Shown here piece by piece: positions 36,068-44,437 of a stretch of 64,000 nt of DNA (its first letter is position 1; each line of letters begins with the position of its first letter). The position numbers and the translations under genes were made by a program. The DNA comes from Microbacterium testaceum (lineage in GTDB: Bacteria > Actinomycetota > Actinomycetes > Actinomycetales > Microbacteriaceae). The notes beneath the pieces are model-generated. The model made no database searches and was not told the DNA's origin. It worked only from the letters and a program-made list of their open reading frames with translations. The stretch spans positions 166,926 to 230,925 of the forward strand of contig NZ_BJML01000006.1 in assembly GCF_006539145.1 (NCBI RefSeq), in the 5' to 3' direction.

Positions 36068-37483
36068 ATGAGCCGCACGACGAGACCTGTCTCGACGCGC
36101 GTGCGCTTCCTCGGCGCGATCCTCGGCGTCGTGCTGCTCGGCATGATCATCGCCGGCGGCGTCACGTTCCTCGTGCAGAGCGAACGCGTCGTGGCCAACG
36201 CCGAACGGCAACTCGACGGGTTCGTCTCGACCCTGTCGACGAGCAGCAAGGATGCCGCCACACTCGTCGCGGCGACCGTTCCCGGTCGTACCGACGGCAC
36301 CGTAGCCCTCGACGGCGCGCGCGTGCTCGCGAGCACCCCGTCTCCACCCGGACTGTCGATCGCCGACGATGCCGGGCTCGTGGCATCCCTGGCCGACCAG
36401 ATCAGCCTCGGCAACGATCGTGGGCGCCTCGACAGCGTCCATGGGCCCGTGCTCTACGCGGCCGTCGAGACCCGCGACGGGGCCGCCGTGCAGGTCATCT
36501 CGGTGGACCAGCGCATGGAGCTGGTGACCCTCTCGACCCTGACCTATGGAATCTCGGCGCTCGTGGTGCTGCTGCTCGTCGCCGTAGCCGGCTGGTTCGT
36601 CACGGGGCGCCTGTTCTCGCCGCTCCGGCGCCTGCGCGATACCGCCGACGCCATCACCATCGACGACCTCGGCACGCGCCTGCGCGCGCACGGCAACGAC
36701 GAGATCTCCGATCTGACGACCTCGGTCAACTCGATGCTGGATCGACTGGCGATGTCGGTCGACGCGCAACGGCAACTGCTCGACGACGTCAGGCACGAGC
36801 TCAAGACCCCTATCACGATCGTCCGTGGGCACCTCGAGATGATGGATCCCGCCGATCCCCACGATGTGACCGAGACACGCGACCTCGGCATTGCCGAACT
36901 CGATCGCCTCGCGCGGCTGGTCGACGACATCGACACCCTGGCCGACGTCGAGAGCGGCGCGCTCGAGGCGGCGGTCATCGACGTGGGCTCCCTCACCGAC
37001 CGCGTGGCGGAGCTCGCGGGGGCGATCCCGGGGCACACCTGGACCGTCGAGCAGCGGGCGCGCGGCCGCATCCACGGCGACGCCGATCGCCTCGTCCAGG
37101 CGTGGCTCCAGCTCGCGGACAACGCCGCGAAGTACACCCCCGAGGGCACCTCGATCGAGATCGGCAGCACGGCGGACGAGACCACCGCCCACCTCTGGGT
37201 CCGCGACCACGGCCCGGGCATCCCCCCGGCCGCTCGTCACCGCGTGTTCCGTCGCTTCGACCGCCTGTCGACGGGGCGGGGGATCGACGGATCCGGGCTC
37301 GGACTGTCGATCGTGGATGCCATCGCCAAGGCGCACGACGGACACTGCAGCGTCAGCGACACCCCCGGTGGTGGGGCGACCGTGGCCCTGCACATCCCCG
37401 TGACCGGGGCGCAGTCCCCCGCCGAGCTCCCGACGCCCGTGCGCGCCGGTGACGTCGTCATGCAGAGAGAGGCCACCGGATGA
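36068..37483 (+). CDS. Sensor histidine kinase, HAMP-HisKA-HATPase
   Basis: 471 aa. Two membrane helices (about 15-38 and 158-180) flank an extracytoplasmic sensor of about 120 residues; HAMP domain about 182-235 (VTGRLFSPLRRLRDTADAI). HisKA contains DDVRHELKTPITIVRGHLEMM with phospho-acceptor His243. The ATPase region has N box ELADNAAKYTPEG, G1 RDHGPGIPP, F box FRRFDR and G2 GSGLGLSIV. It signals to the adjacent OmpR-type regulator; the stimulus is unknown. CATAAT (36056-36061) is 12 bp upstream (leaderless). ATGA overlap with the regulator. Confidence 0.94.
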   Translation: MSRTTRPVSTRVRFLGAILGVVLLGMIIAGGVTFLVQSERVVANAERQLDGFVSTLSTSSKDAATLVAATVPGRTDGTVALDGARVLASTPSPPGLSIADDAGLVASLADQISLGNDRGRLDSVHGPVLYAAVETRDGAAVQVISVDQRMELVTLSTLTYGISALVVLLLVAVAGWFVTGRLFSPLRRLRDTADAITIDDLGTRLRAHGNDEISDLTTSVNSMLDRLAMSVDAQRQLLDDVRHELKTPITIVRGHLEMMDPADPHDVTETRDLGIAELDRLARLVDDIDTLADVESGALEAAVIDVGSLTDRVAELAGAIPGHTWTVEQRARGRIHGDADRLVQAWLQLADNAAKYTPEGTSIEIGSTADETTAHLWVRDHGPGIPPAARHRVFRRFDRLSTGRGIDGSGLGLSIVDAIAKAHDGHCSVSDTPGGGATVALHIPVTGAQSPAELPTPVRAGDVVMQREATG

Positions 37484-38136
37484 CACGCATCCTCATCGCC
37501 GAAGACGAGGAACGCATCTCCGCGTTCGTCGCGAAGGGGCTGGAGTCCGCGGGCTACCAGACTCTGATCATCGCCGACGGAGCAGAGGCCCTCGACACCG
37601 CGCTCTCGGGTGACGTCGATCTCGTCCTGCTCGATGTCGGTCTGCCATCGATGGACGGCTTCGAGGTGCTGCGGAGCCTGCGCGGCCAAGGCTCGCAGAT
37701 CCCCGTGATCATGTTGACCGCACGCACGAGCACGCGCGACACCGTCGACGGTCTCGACGCCGGTGCCAACGACTACGTCGCCAAGCCGTTCAAGTTCGAC
37801 GAGCTCCTCGCCCGGGTGCGCTCGCGCATGCGGGAACCGGTGACGGTCGGTCCGATGACCGTGGCACACGGCGACGTGTCCCTCGATGTACTCGCCCGTC
37901 GGGCCACCGTCGGCAGTCGCGAGATCGATCTCAGCGCACGGGAGTTCTCCCTGGCCGAGGAGTTCATCCGCCACGCGGGCCAGGTGCTCAGTCGCGAGCA
38001 GTTGCTGAGCCGCGTCTGGGGAATGGACTTCGACCCGTCGTCGAACGTGGTCGACGTGTACGTGCGCTATCTGCGGGCCAAGATCGGCCAATCGCATATC
38101 GTCACCGTGCGCGGCGCGGGCTATCGCTGGGAATGA
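37480..38136 (+). CDS. OmpR/PhoB-type response regulator
   Basis: 218 aa. Receiver domain with acidic pocket EDEE (8-11), phospho-acceptor Asp52 in LLDVGLPSMDG, Thr in MLTART and Lys in DYVAKPF. C-terminal winged helix (about 125-218) ends with RVWGMDF, VDVYVRYLRAKIG and VRGAGYRW, as in OmpR/PhoB. ATG overlaps the kinase stop, so kinase and regulator are co-translated, here with the kinase first. A perfect terminator follows 14 bp after the stop. Confidence 0.95.
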   Translation: MTRILIAEDEERISAFVAKGLESAGYQTLIIADGAEALDTALSGDVDLVLLDVGLPSMDGFEVLRSLRGQGSQIPVIMLTARTSTRDTVDGLDAGANDYVAKPFKFDELLARVRSRMREPVTVGPMTVAHGDVSLDVLARRATVGSREIDLSAREFSLAEEFIRHAGQVLSREQLLSRVWGMDFDPSSNVVDVYVRYLRAKIGQSHIVTVRGAGYRWE

Positions 38137-38150
38137 CGTTCACAACCCGA

Positions 38151-38178
38151 AAACCCCCGGCGGGGGAACCGGGGGTTT
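38151..38178 (+). terminator. Terminator of two-component operon
   Basis: Perfect 10-bp stem AAACCCCCGG / CCGGGGGTTT with an 8-nt loop, ending in TTT. Confidence 0.8.
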
Positions 38179-38274
38179 GGGGAGACGCTCACGGTGGTCT
38201 TCCGACTCACCCGAAGAGCGGTGACCTGCACGTGACGTTCTCTTGTTTTTCCTGGGGGAACCGCCGAGGCGGGT

Positions 38275-38342
38275 GACGAGGTCTCCCTCGTCGATGGCTC
38301 TACTCTGGCGGGTCATTGTGAGAGCCGGGAGAGCGTGAAATG
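38275..38342 (+). promoter_or_regulatory. Orphan leader: hairpin, TACTCT -10 box, ribosome-binding site and ATG
   Basis: Within the 308-bp gap between the response regulator and phoH2 there is a small hairpin GACGAGG-TCTC-CCTCGTC (38275-38292), an overlapping -10-like TACTCT, GGGAG at about 38329, and an ATG at 38340. The frame that follows starts MRTLSSEPKASLPVPHRRRRR, but runs straight through the phoH2 terminator and soon into phoH2's antisense. It looks like the beginning of a gene whose body is missing. No riboswitch family that I know fits. Confidence 0.3.
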
Positions 38343-38400
38343 AGAACCCTCTCATCTGAGCCCAAAGCTTCACTCCCGGTGCCGCACAGACGGCGACGAA

Positions 38401-38434
38401 GAGGGGCCGGGACGCCACGGCATCCCGACCCCTC
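38401..38434 (-). terminator. Terminator of phoH2
   Basis: 12-bp stem with one mismatch (GAGGGGCCGGGA / TCCCGACCCCTC) 12 bp beyond the phoH2 stop on the minus strand. Confidence 0.7.
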
Positions 38435-38445
38435 TCAGAGAGCCG

Positions 38446-39807
38446 CTACGACAGTTCGCCGGCCTCCAGCAACTCCGTCACCAGGGCGGCGATAGCCGAA
38501 CGCTCGGACCGCGTCAGGGTCACGTGACCGAAGAGTCCGTGGCCTTTCAGCGTCTCGATCACCGAGGCGACCCCGTCGTGCCGACCGACGCGCAGGTTGT
38601 CGCGCTGGCCCACGTCGTGCGTGAGCACCACGCGGGAGTTCTGGCCGATGCGGCTGAGGACGGTGAGCAGCACGTTCCGCTCCAGCGATTGCGCCTCGTC
38701 GACGATCACGAACGCGTCGTGCAGGGAACGGCCGCGGATGTGCGTGAGAGGCAGTACCTCGAGCAGGCCTCGCGCGAGCACCTCCTCGAGCACGTTGCCC
38801 GACACGACCGAGCCGAGGGTGTCGAACACGGCCTGGCCCCAGGGGCCCATCTTCTCGGCCTGATCGCCGGGGAGGTAGCCCAGCTCCTGCCCGCCCACCG
38901 CGAACAGCGGTCGGAAGACGATGATCTTCTTCTGCTGCTGTCGCTCCAGCACGGCCTCGAGAGCGGCGCACAGCGCCAGCGCCGACTTGCCCGTACCGGC
39001 ACGACCGCCCAGCGAGACGATGCCCACCTCGGGGTCGAGGAGCAGGTCGAGGGCGATACGCTGCTCGGCCGACCGCCCGTGCAGGCCGAACGCATCGCGA
39101 TCTCCGCGCACCAGGCGGTACTCCCCCTTGCCGGTGACACGGCCGAGCGCCGAGCCGCGCTCGGAGTGGATGACGAGCCCGGTGTTGATCGGCAGCCCCT
39201 TGACCACCTCGCTGACCCCGACCTCGGTCTCGTACAGGTCGGAGATCTCGTCGCCCGACAGGTCGATCGAGGCGATACCGGTCCACCCGGAGTCCATCGC
39301 CTGCTCGGCGAGGTACTCCTCGGTATTCAGACCGAGGGATGCCGCCTTCACCCGCATCGGAAGGTCCTTCGACACCACGGTGACCTCGGCGCCGTCCTGC
39401 GCGAGGTTCATGGCGACGGCCAGGATGCGGCTGTCGTTGCCGCCCGTGCGCATGCCGGAGGGGAGCACCTGCTGGTCGGTGTTGTTCAGTTCGACGCGGA
39501 GGGTGCCGTCGGTGCCGACCGGGACGGGGAAGTCGAGGCGTCCGTGCTCGATACGGAGTTCGTCGAGGTGGCGCAGGGCCTGGCGGGCGAAGTACCCGAT
39601 CTCGGGGTCATGACGTTTGCCTTCCAGCTCGGTGATGACCACGACGGGGATCACGACGGAGTTCTCGGCGAAGCGGAAGAACGCTCGCGGATCGCTCAGC
39701 AGGACGGAGGTGTCCAAGACATATGTGCGCAGAGCCTGGTCGGCTCCCGTTTCGGCCTCGGTGCTCTCGACGACGTGACGCTGGTCGTACGGTGCTCGTG
39801 CAGTCAC
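38446..39807 (-). CDS. PhoH2: PIN domain fused to PhoH ATPase
   Basis: 453 aa. N-terminal PIN ribonuclease-like domain (about 25-155; [35 protein letters not shown] and [12 protein letters not shown] carry the acidic residues) is fused to a PhoH ATPase domain (about 225-450; Walker [14 protein letters not shown], Walker [33 protein letters not shown]). Mycobacterial PhoH2 unwinds and cleaves RNA and is paired with a small upstream gene, phoAT. No convincing phoAT-like frame is visible here in the 205 bp upstream. The GTG at 39807 is preceded by GGGAG; the longer frame to 39864 has no support. Confidence 0.92.
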   Translation of the reverse strand: MTARAPYDQRHVVESTEAETGADQALRTYVLDTSVLLSDPRAFFRFAENSVVIPVVVITELEGKRHDPEIGYFARQALRHLDELRIEHGRLDFPVPVGTDGTLRVELNNTDQQVLPSGMRTGGNDSRILAVAMNLAQDGAEVTVVSKDLPMRVKAASLGLNTEEYLAEQAMDSGWTGIASIDLSGDEISDLYETEVGVSEVVKGLPINTGLVIHSERGSALGRVTGKGEYRLVRGDRDAFGLHGRSAEQRIALDLLLDPEVGIVSLGGRAGTGKSALALCAALEAVLERQQQKKIIVFRPLFAVGGQELGYLPGDQAEKMGPWGQAVFDTLGSVVSGNVLEEVLARGLLEVLPLTHIRGRSLHDAFVIVDEAQSLERNVLLTVLSRIGQNSRVVLTHDVGQRDNLRVGRHDGVASVIETLKGHGLFGHVTLTRSERSAIAALVTELLEAGELS

Positions 39808-40012
39808 AACCCACTCCCGACCCGGGTGAATCACCCGGTTGTCACGAGTCGACCTGTGGGTCACGAGTCGCGATCCGAAGGTCGACTCGACCGGACTCCG
39901 TGTCCGATGAGATCACCGTACGACCCCTCGACACCACCCGGGGTCGTTAACACGCCGCGAAAATGACGAGTTCGTAAACAGCGTGTTCACGCCGATACGT
40001 CGTCGAGATCGT

Positions 40013-40795
40013 TCACTGTCCGAAGCGACGATCGCGCGCTGCGAAGTCGCGGATCGCGCGGAGGAAGTCCACCTCGCGCAGGTCGGGGCCGAGCGCCTCG
40101 ACGAAGTAGAACTCCGAATGCGCCGACTGCCAGAGCAGGAAGTCGCTGAGGCGCTGCTCACCGGAGGTGCGGATCACGAGGTCGGGATCAGCCTGTCCCC
40201 CCGTGTACAGGTGCTCCCCGATCTGTTCGGGCGTGAGGCTCGCGGCGAGCTCCTCGAGAGACCCGCCCGACTGGTCGTGCTTCGCGATGATCGAGCGCAC
40301 GGCATCCACGATCTCGCTGCGCCCGCCGTAGCCGACCGCGAGATTCACGTGCAGACCATCGTGTCCGCGGGTGCGCTCGGTGGCCTCGTGGAGCACCTCG
40401 GCGAGCTCGGTGGGCAAGCCGTCGGCGCGGCCGACGTGCTTCACGCGCCAGTTGGGCTCATGCGAGAGCTCGGCAGCGAGTTCGGCGATGATCTCGAGCA
40501 GGTCCTGCAGCTCCCGACTGTCGCGCTTGACCAGATTGTCGTTCGACAGCAGGTACAGCGACACGACCTCGATGCCGAGGTCGTCGCACCAACGGAGGAA
40601 CTCGTGCATCTTCGCGGCGCCGGCTCGATGGCCGTGGGCGGCACTGTCGAAGCCGAGCTGGCGCGCCCACCGACGGTTGCCGTCGATCATCATCGCGACG
40701 TGGTGCGGCACGGTGGCCGGCATGCGACGACGCAGACGCGAGATGTAGAGACGGTAAAGCGGTCCACGCCCCTCGTTCTTCCGCATACGCGCCAC
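40013..40795 (-). CDS. Cis-prenyltransferase (isoprenyl transferase, UppS/Rv1086-like)
   Basis: 260 aa. Adds IPP units in Z configuration to an allylic diphosphate. Motifs: HVAMMIDGNRRWARQLG (catalytic Asp and diphosphate loop), HGHRAGAAKMHEFLRWC, VSLYLLSNDNL, GYGGRSEIVDAV, and PDLVIRTSGEQRLSDFLLWQSAHSEFYF. The NDN sequence after YLLS and overall pattern resemble short-chain Z-FPP synthases such as Rv1086, so product length is uncertain. GTG start; TAGCGT is 12 bp upstream (leaderless). Divergent from the PAQR gene. Confidence 0.93.
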   Translation of the reverse strand: MARMRKNEGRGPLYRLYISRLRRRMPATVPHHVAMMIDGNRRWARQLGFDSAAHGHRAGAAKMHEFLRWCDDLGIEVVSLYLLSNDNLVKRDSRELQDLLEIIAELAAELSHEPNWRVKHVGRADGLPTELAEVLHEATERTRGHDGLHVNLAVGYGGRSEIVDAVRSIIAKHDQSGGSLEELAASLTPEQIGEHLYTGGQADPDLVIRTSGEQRLSDFLLWQSAHSEFYFVEALGPDLREVDFLRAIRDFAARDRRFGQ

Positions 40796-40801
40796 TCGCC
40801 T

Positions 40802-40807
40802 ACGCTA
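40802..40807 (-). promoter_or_regulatory. Leaderless-type -10 box (TAGCGT) of cis-prenyltransferase
   Basis: On the minus strand TAGCGT begins 12 bp before the GTG at 40795. It faces the TAGTGT box of the divergent PAQR gene about 100 bp away. Confidence 0.45.
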
Positions 40808-40906
40808 CCGCGTCGCAGGCGGCGGCGACCGGTGAAAGCGACCGGTGCTTCCTGGGGGAAGGGTGAGCGGATCGCCCATGTTCCTCCGCGCGCATGAGCT
40901 GAGACG

Positions 40907-40912
40907 TAGTGT
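40907..40912 (+). promoter_or_regulatory. Leaderless-type -10 box (TAGTGT) of PAQR gene
   Basis: TAGTGT begins 13 bp before the GTG at 40920, and so argues for that start over in-frame ATG codons at 40845 and 40878. Confidence 0.45.
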
Positions 40913-40919
40913 CGAGAGC

Positions 40920-41645
40920 GTGACGCCCTCGATCCCCGCAGACGGCCCCGACATGCCCCAGCTCCCCCTTCTGGAAGCGGGCGCGGTAGGCGCGCAGGCT
41001 GAGCTCAAGCCCACCTGGCGCGGCTGGATCCACGCCGGAACCTTCCCCGTCGCGATCGCTGCCGGCATCGTGTTGATCGCCCTGGCGCAGGGTGCCCCCG
41101 GCAAGTGGGCCGGGGCCGTGTTCATGGCCACCTCGATGCTGCTGTTCGGCAACTCGGCCCTGTATCACCGCTTCCATTGGAAGCCGAAGACGCTCGCGGT
41201 GCTCAAGCGCATCGACCACGCCAACATCCTGCTGCTGATCGCGGGAACGTACACACCTCTCGCCGTACTGGCCCTTCCGACGCCGAAGACCGTGCTGCTG
41301 TTGTCGATCGTGTGGGGCGGAGCGATCCTCGGCATCCTGTTCCGCGTCTTCTGGATCAACGCGCCGCGGTGGCTCTACGTGGCGCTCTACCTGGCGCTCG
41401 GGTGGGCCGCCGTGATGTACCTCGGCGACCTGCTCGCGGCGAACGTCGCCATGATGGTGCTGGTCGTGGTCGGCGGTCTGCTCTACACGGGCGGTGCGAT
41501 CGTCTACGCGCTGAAGAAGCCCAACCCCTGGCCGGGACACTTCGGCTTCCACGAGATCTTCCACGTGTGCACCGTGCTGGCGTTCCTCTGCCACTGGACG
41601 GCGTGCCTGCTCATCGCCCTCGCCCCGGCGTACCACGGCGGCTGA
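40920..41645 (+). CDS. PAQR family membrane protein (hemolysin III/YqfA-like)
   Basis: 241 aa, seven hydrophobic helices. Metal-site motifs of the PAQR/hemolysin III family: SALYHRFHW (Ser/His after helix 2), RIDHANILLLIAGTYTPL (the Asp-His) and HFGFHEIFHVCTVLAFLCHW with the two histidines in the last helices. The family binds zinc and resembles adiponectin-receptor ceramidases; YqfA-type bacterial members affect membrane lipid physiology. Hemolysis by these proteins is not established. Start is chosen from the -10 box spacing. Confidence 0.92.
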   Translation: MTPSIPADGPDMPQLPLLEAGAVGAQAELKPTWRGWIHAGTFPVAIAAGIVLIALAQGAPGKWAGAVFMATSMLLFGNSALYHRFHWKPKTLAVLKRIDHANILLLIAGTYTPLAVLALPTPKTVLLLSIVWGGAILGILFRVFWINAPRWLYVALYLALGWAAVMYLGDLLAANVAMMVLVVVGGLLYTGGAIVYALKKPNPWPGHFGFHEIFHVCTVLAFLCHWTACLLIALAPAYHGG

Positions 41646-41735
41646 ATCCCCGGGCCGCCGGGGCTGAGCGCGTCACGCCCCGCGCGTCCCCTTCTCGAGC
41701 CTCGGATTCCGGATGCCAGAGCCCCGGGCTGAGAT

Positions 41736-42011
41736 TCAGCTGCGAGGAGCGGCCGGGTCGATGTCCTGGTCGTCGGTCGTGCTGGCGTCTCGGGCCGCGC
41801 GCGCCTGCTCCTCGGCATCCAGTTCGGCGTTGACCTCTTCGCGGTATCGACCGCGGCGAATCCGGCGCAGCATGTCCCACACGAGGAGGAACACCGCGAC
41901 GCCGATGAAGGCGATGGCGGCGAAGCCGAGCGGCCCGGGTGTGACGATCGACTCGTCGGGGGTGGTGGCCGGGGAGGGCGTGGTCGCAAGAGCGACGATC
42001 ACGGGATGCAT
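41736..42011 (-). CDS. Small single-pass membrane protein, conserved in type
   Basis: 91 aa, not named. A short N-terminal segment is followed by one membrane helix (about 28-47, GFAAIAFIGVAVFLLVWDML), a basic stop-transfer sequence (RRIRRGRYREE) and an acidic/Ala-rich cytoplasmic tail (about 58-91). AAGGA lies before the ATG. Divergent from the DUF4307 gene and sharing its 63-bp upstream region. Such small proteins frequently flank DUF4307 genes in Microbacteriaceae. Confidence 0.75.
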   Translation of the reverse strand: MHPVIVALATTPSPATTPDESIVTPGPLGFAAIAFIGVAVFLLVWDMLRRIRRGRYREEVNAELDAEEQARAARDASTTDDQDIDPAAPRS

Positions 42012-42074
42012 GGAGTCCTTCGGTCCGGGCGGAAGCGCGTAGCCTGGTACTCCAGCCTAAAGCCCGGGGAGACC

Positions 42075-42470
42075 ATGACGACGCAAGCCCTGCTCGACGA
42101 ACGTTACGGGCGCACGCGTTCGCCCCGGCGGCGCCTCGTCGGCTGGACGATCGTCGCTGTGCTCGCGCTCAGCGCCATCGGGTATCTCGGCTACACGACG
42201 TTCGCCAGCAGCGCGGCCTCGGTGACGGCGACCGACACCGGTTTCACCGTCATCGACGACAAATCCGTCTCGAGCAGCTTTCAGATCACCGCCCCCGTGG
42301 GTAAGCCGGTCGCCTGCGCCCTCGAGGCCCGCGACGAGGACCACGGGACGGTGGGCTGGAAGGTCGTGCAGTATCCCGCGTCGGACGACGCCTCGCGCGC
42401 CTTCACCGAGACGATTCCGACGCTGTCGCTGGCGACCACAGGTTTTGTCAACGCCTGTTGGGTGCCGTAA
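42075..42470 (+). CDS. DUF4307 membrane-anchored protein
   Basis: 131 aa. N-terminal LDERYGRT is the DUF4307 signature; one membrane helix (about 25-45, WTIVAVLALSAIGYLGYTTF) and a beta-rich extracytoplasmic domain ending NACWVP complete the family pattern. ATG at 42075 follows GGGGAG; upstream in-frame ATG at 42006 is not needed. Function unknown, but widely conserved next to greA in actinobacteria. Confidence 0.9.
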   Translation: MTTQALLDERYGRTRSPRRRLVGWTIVAVLALSAIGYLGYTTFASSAASVTATDTGFTVIDDKSVSSSFQITAPVGKPVACALEARDEDHGTVGWKVVQYPASDDASRAFTETIPTLSLATTGFVNACWVP

Positions 42471-42488
42471 ACTCGCGGAATCACGACG

Positions 42489-42511
42489 CGCCCCGGCTCG
42501 ATGCCGGGGCG
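42489..42511 (+). terminator. Hairpin between DUF4307 gene and greA
   Basis: Perfect 9-bp stem CGCCCCGGC / GCCGGGGCG with a 5-nt loop, 18 bp after the DUF4307 stop and 62 bp before greA. Likely terminator; it could also act as an attenuator in the greA leader. Confidence 0.6.
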
Positions 42512-42573
42512 TTCGACATATCCCCGCCGACGGCTGCAGACACCGCCGTCAGCGCCTCGACGAAGGAGTACCC

Positions 42574-43065
42574 GTGTCCAACGACGCTCAGGTGACGTTC
42601 CTCACGCAAGACGCCTACGACCGCCTCCACAGCGAGCTGGAGCACCTCTCGACCACGGGTCGCGAAGAGATCGCGAAGCGCATCGAGGCCGCGCGCGAAG
42701 AGGGCGACCTCAAAGAGAACGGCGGCTACCACGCTGCGAAAGACGAGCAGGGCAAGCAAGAGGCGCGCATCCGCACCCTGCAGGCGCTGCTGAAGGACGC
42801 GAAGGTCGGAGAGGCCCCCGAGAGCCACGGCGTAGTCGAGTCGGGCACCGTCGTCACCGCGATCGTCGCCGGCGGCGAAGAGAAGTTCCTGCTCGGCAAC
42901 CGCGAGATCGCGGCCAACTCCGAGCTCGACGTCTACAGCGAGGCCTCGCCTCTCGGAACGGCCGTCATGGGCCTCAAAGAGGGCGACAAGGGCTCGTACA
43001 CCGCACCCAACGGGAAAGAGATCCAGGTCGAGGTCGTCAAGGTCGAGACCTACTCGGGTCAGTAA
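42574..43065 (+). CDS. greA: Transcription elongation factor GreA
   Basis: 163 aa. The N-terminal coiled coil (about 5-75) carries the acidic tip in REEGDLKENGGYHAAKDEQGKQEARI, which enters the RNA-polymerase secondary channel to promote cleavage of backtracked RNA; the C-terminal FKBP-like domain ends in the PNGKEIQVEVVKVE sequence. Full length. GTG start preceded by AAGGAG. It stands between its own leader hairpin and three tandem hairpins downstream. Confidence 0.96.
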   Translation: MSNDAQVTFLTQDAYDRLHSELEHLSTTGREEIAKRIEAAREEGDLKENGGYHAAKDEQGKQEARIRTLQALLKDAKVGEAPESHGVVESGTVVTAIVAGGEEKFLLGNREIAANSELDVYSEASPLGTAVMGLKEGDKGSYTAPNGKEIQVEVVKVETYSGQ

Positions 43066-43078
43066 CCCGCCTTCGTTC

Positions 43079-43115
43079 GCGAGCCGCTCCCCCACTGCCG
43101 GGGTGGGCGGCTCGC
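43079..43115 (+). terminator. greA terminator, first of three tandem hairpins
   Basis: Nine-bp perfect outer stem GCGAGCCGC / GCGGCTCGC with additional internal CCCCCAC/GTGGG pairing. It begins 14 bp after the greA stop. Confidence 0.65.
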
Positions 43116-43122
43116 GGTGTTT

Positions 43123-43150
43123 CCGGACCGCCGAGGCCAGGGCGGTCCGG
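43123..43150. terminator. Second tandem hairpin between greA and ilvA
   Basis: Perfect 10-bp stem CCGGACCGCC / GGCGGTCCGG with an 8-nt loop. Placed between two convergent genes; it can act in either direction. Confidence 0.55.
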
Positions 43151-43172
43151 GGCGTGTGACCACGCTGAACGC

Positions 43173-43198
43173 GCCTCGACCAGCCTCCCGGTCGAGGC
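43173..43198. terminator. Third tandem hairpin, nearest ilvA 3' end
   Basis: Perfect 9-bp stem GCCTCGACC / GGTCGAGGC with an 8-nt loop, 10 bp beyond the ilvA stop on the minus strand; most probably its terminator. Confidence 0.6.
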
Positions 43199-43207
43199 CC
43201 TGACGCG

Positions 43208-44437
43208 TCAGTTCGGAACGACCGTCGCGATGAACCCGGCGTGCTCGAGCGTCGAGATCACGAGCGCCCGGTGCTCCTCGCCGCGCGTCTCGACGCTCAG
43301 CTGGAGGATCACCTCGCTGATCTGGAGCCCCTGCCCGTGGCGGGTGTGCAGCACCTCGATGACGTTCGCACCGACGCCTGCGAGCAGCTCCGACACCCGG
43401 GCGAGCTGGCCCGGGCGATCGGGCAGCGGAATCCGCAGAGACATATAGCGACCGGATGCCGAGAGTCCGTGAGCCACGACCCGCTGCAGCAGGAGGGGGT
43501 CGATGTTGCCGCCCGAGAGGATCGTCACGGTGGGGCCGCTGGCCTTCACCTTGCCGGCGAGGATCGCTGCGACGCCCACGGCTCCGGCGGGCTCGACGAC
43601 CTGCTTGGCGCGCTCGAGGAGCACGAGCAGCGCGCGGGCGATGTCGTCCTCGGTGACGGTCACGACCTCGTCGACGTACTGACGGATGAGTTCGAACGGC
43701 AGGTCACCGGGGCGGGCGACCGCGATGCCGTCGGCGATCGTCGGGGTGGTCTCGACCTGCATCGGGTACCCCGCGGCGAGCGACGAGGGGTAGGCGGCGG
43801 AGTTGTGCGCCTGCACGCCGATGATACGCACCGCTCGCCCCTCGGCTGCGGCACGTGCCTTCACGGCGGCGGCGACTCCCGCGGCGAGCCCTCCCCCGCC
43901 GATACCGACGATGACCGTCTCGAGATCGGGCATGTCCTCGACGAGCTCGAGGCCCAGGGTCCCCTGCCCCACGACGATGTCGCGGTGGTCGAAGGGGTGG
44001 ATGAGCACGGCACCCGTGCGCTCGGCGAACTCGGCGGCCAGGCGCAGCGGCGTCTCGACGGTCGCCCCCTCGAGGATCACCTCGGCGCCGTATCCGCGCG
44101 TGGCGAGGAGCTTGGGGACCGGAACACCCAGGGGCATGAAGATCGTGGCTGCGATACCGAGCTGCTGCGCGGCCAGCGCCACCCCCTGCGCGTGATTGCC
44201 GGCGGATGCCGCGACGACGCCTCGCGCCCGCTCCTCCTCGGTGAGGCGGGACAGGCGGTAGGTCGCGCCGCGGATCTTGAACGATCCGGTGCGCTGCAGG
44301 TTCTCGAGCTTGAGGTTCACCGGCACACCGAGCAGCTCGGTGAGGTGGAGCGACTCGTCGAGGGGCGTTCTCGTGATGATGCCGCGCAGGTTCTGCGCGG
44401 CATCCTCGAACTCGGCCAGGGTGGGAGTGTCGTTCAT
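43208..44437 (-). CDS. ilvA: Threonine ammonia-lyase (threonine dehydratase)
   Basis: 409 aa PLP enzyme converting threonine to 2-oxobutanoate plus ammonia. PLP lysine is Lys54 in RTGSFKIRGA, the substrate/PLP loop is SAGNHAQGVALAA, and the phosphate-binding glycine loop is VGIGGGGLAAGVA. The C-terminal 75 residues form a single ACT-like regulatory domain (RMSLRIPLPDRPGQLARVSELL-type sequence), the layout of the shorter TdcB/IlvA class rather than the long double-ACT E. coli IlvA. Biosynthetic versus catabolic role is uncertain. ATG overlaps the upstream permease stop (ATGA). Confidence 0.92.
   Translation of the reverse strand: MNDTPTLAEFEDAAQNLRGIITRTPLDESLHLTELLGVPVNLKLENLQRTGSFKIRGATYRLSRLTEEERARGVVAASAGNHAQGVALAAQQLGIAATIFMPLGVPVPKLLATRGYGAEVILEGATVETPLRLAAEFAERTGAVLIHPFDHRDIVVGQGTLGLELVEDMPDLETVIVGIGGGGLAAGVAAAVKARAAAEGRAVRIIGVQAHNSAAYPSSLAAGYPMQVETTPTIADGIAVARPGDLPFELIRQYVDEVVTVTEDDIARALLVLLERAKQVVEPAGAVGVAAILAGKVKASGPTVTILSGGNIDPLLLQRVVAHGLSASGRYMSLRIPLPDRPGQLARVSELLAGVGANVIEVLHTRHGQGLQISEVILQLSVETRGEEHRALVISTLEHAGFIATVVPN

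Noticed and set aside
38180..38340. c-di-AMP (ydaO) riboswitch in the phoH2 gap
   Set aside because: GGGGAACC and GGGTGA-like pieces occur, but the diagnostic CAGCTAACC...GTAGGC segment is absent and there is no downstream cell-wall hydrolase.
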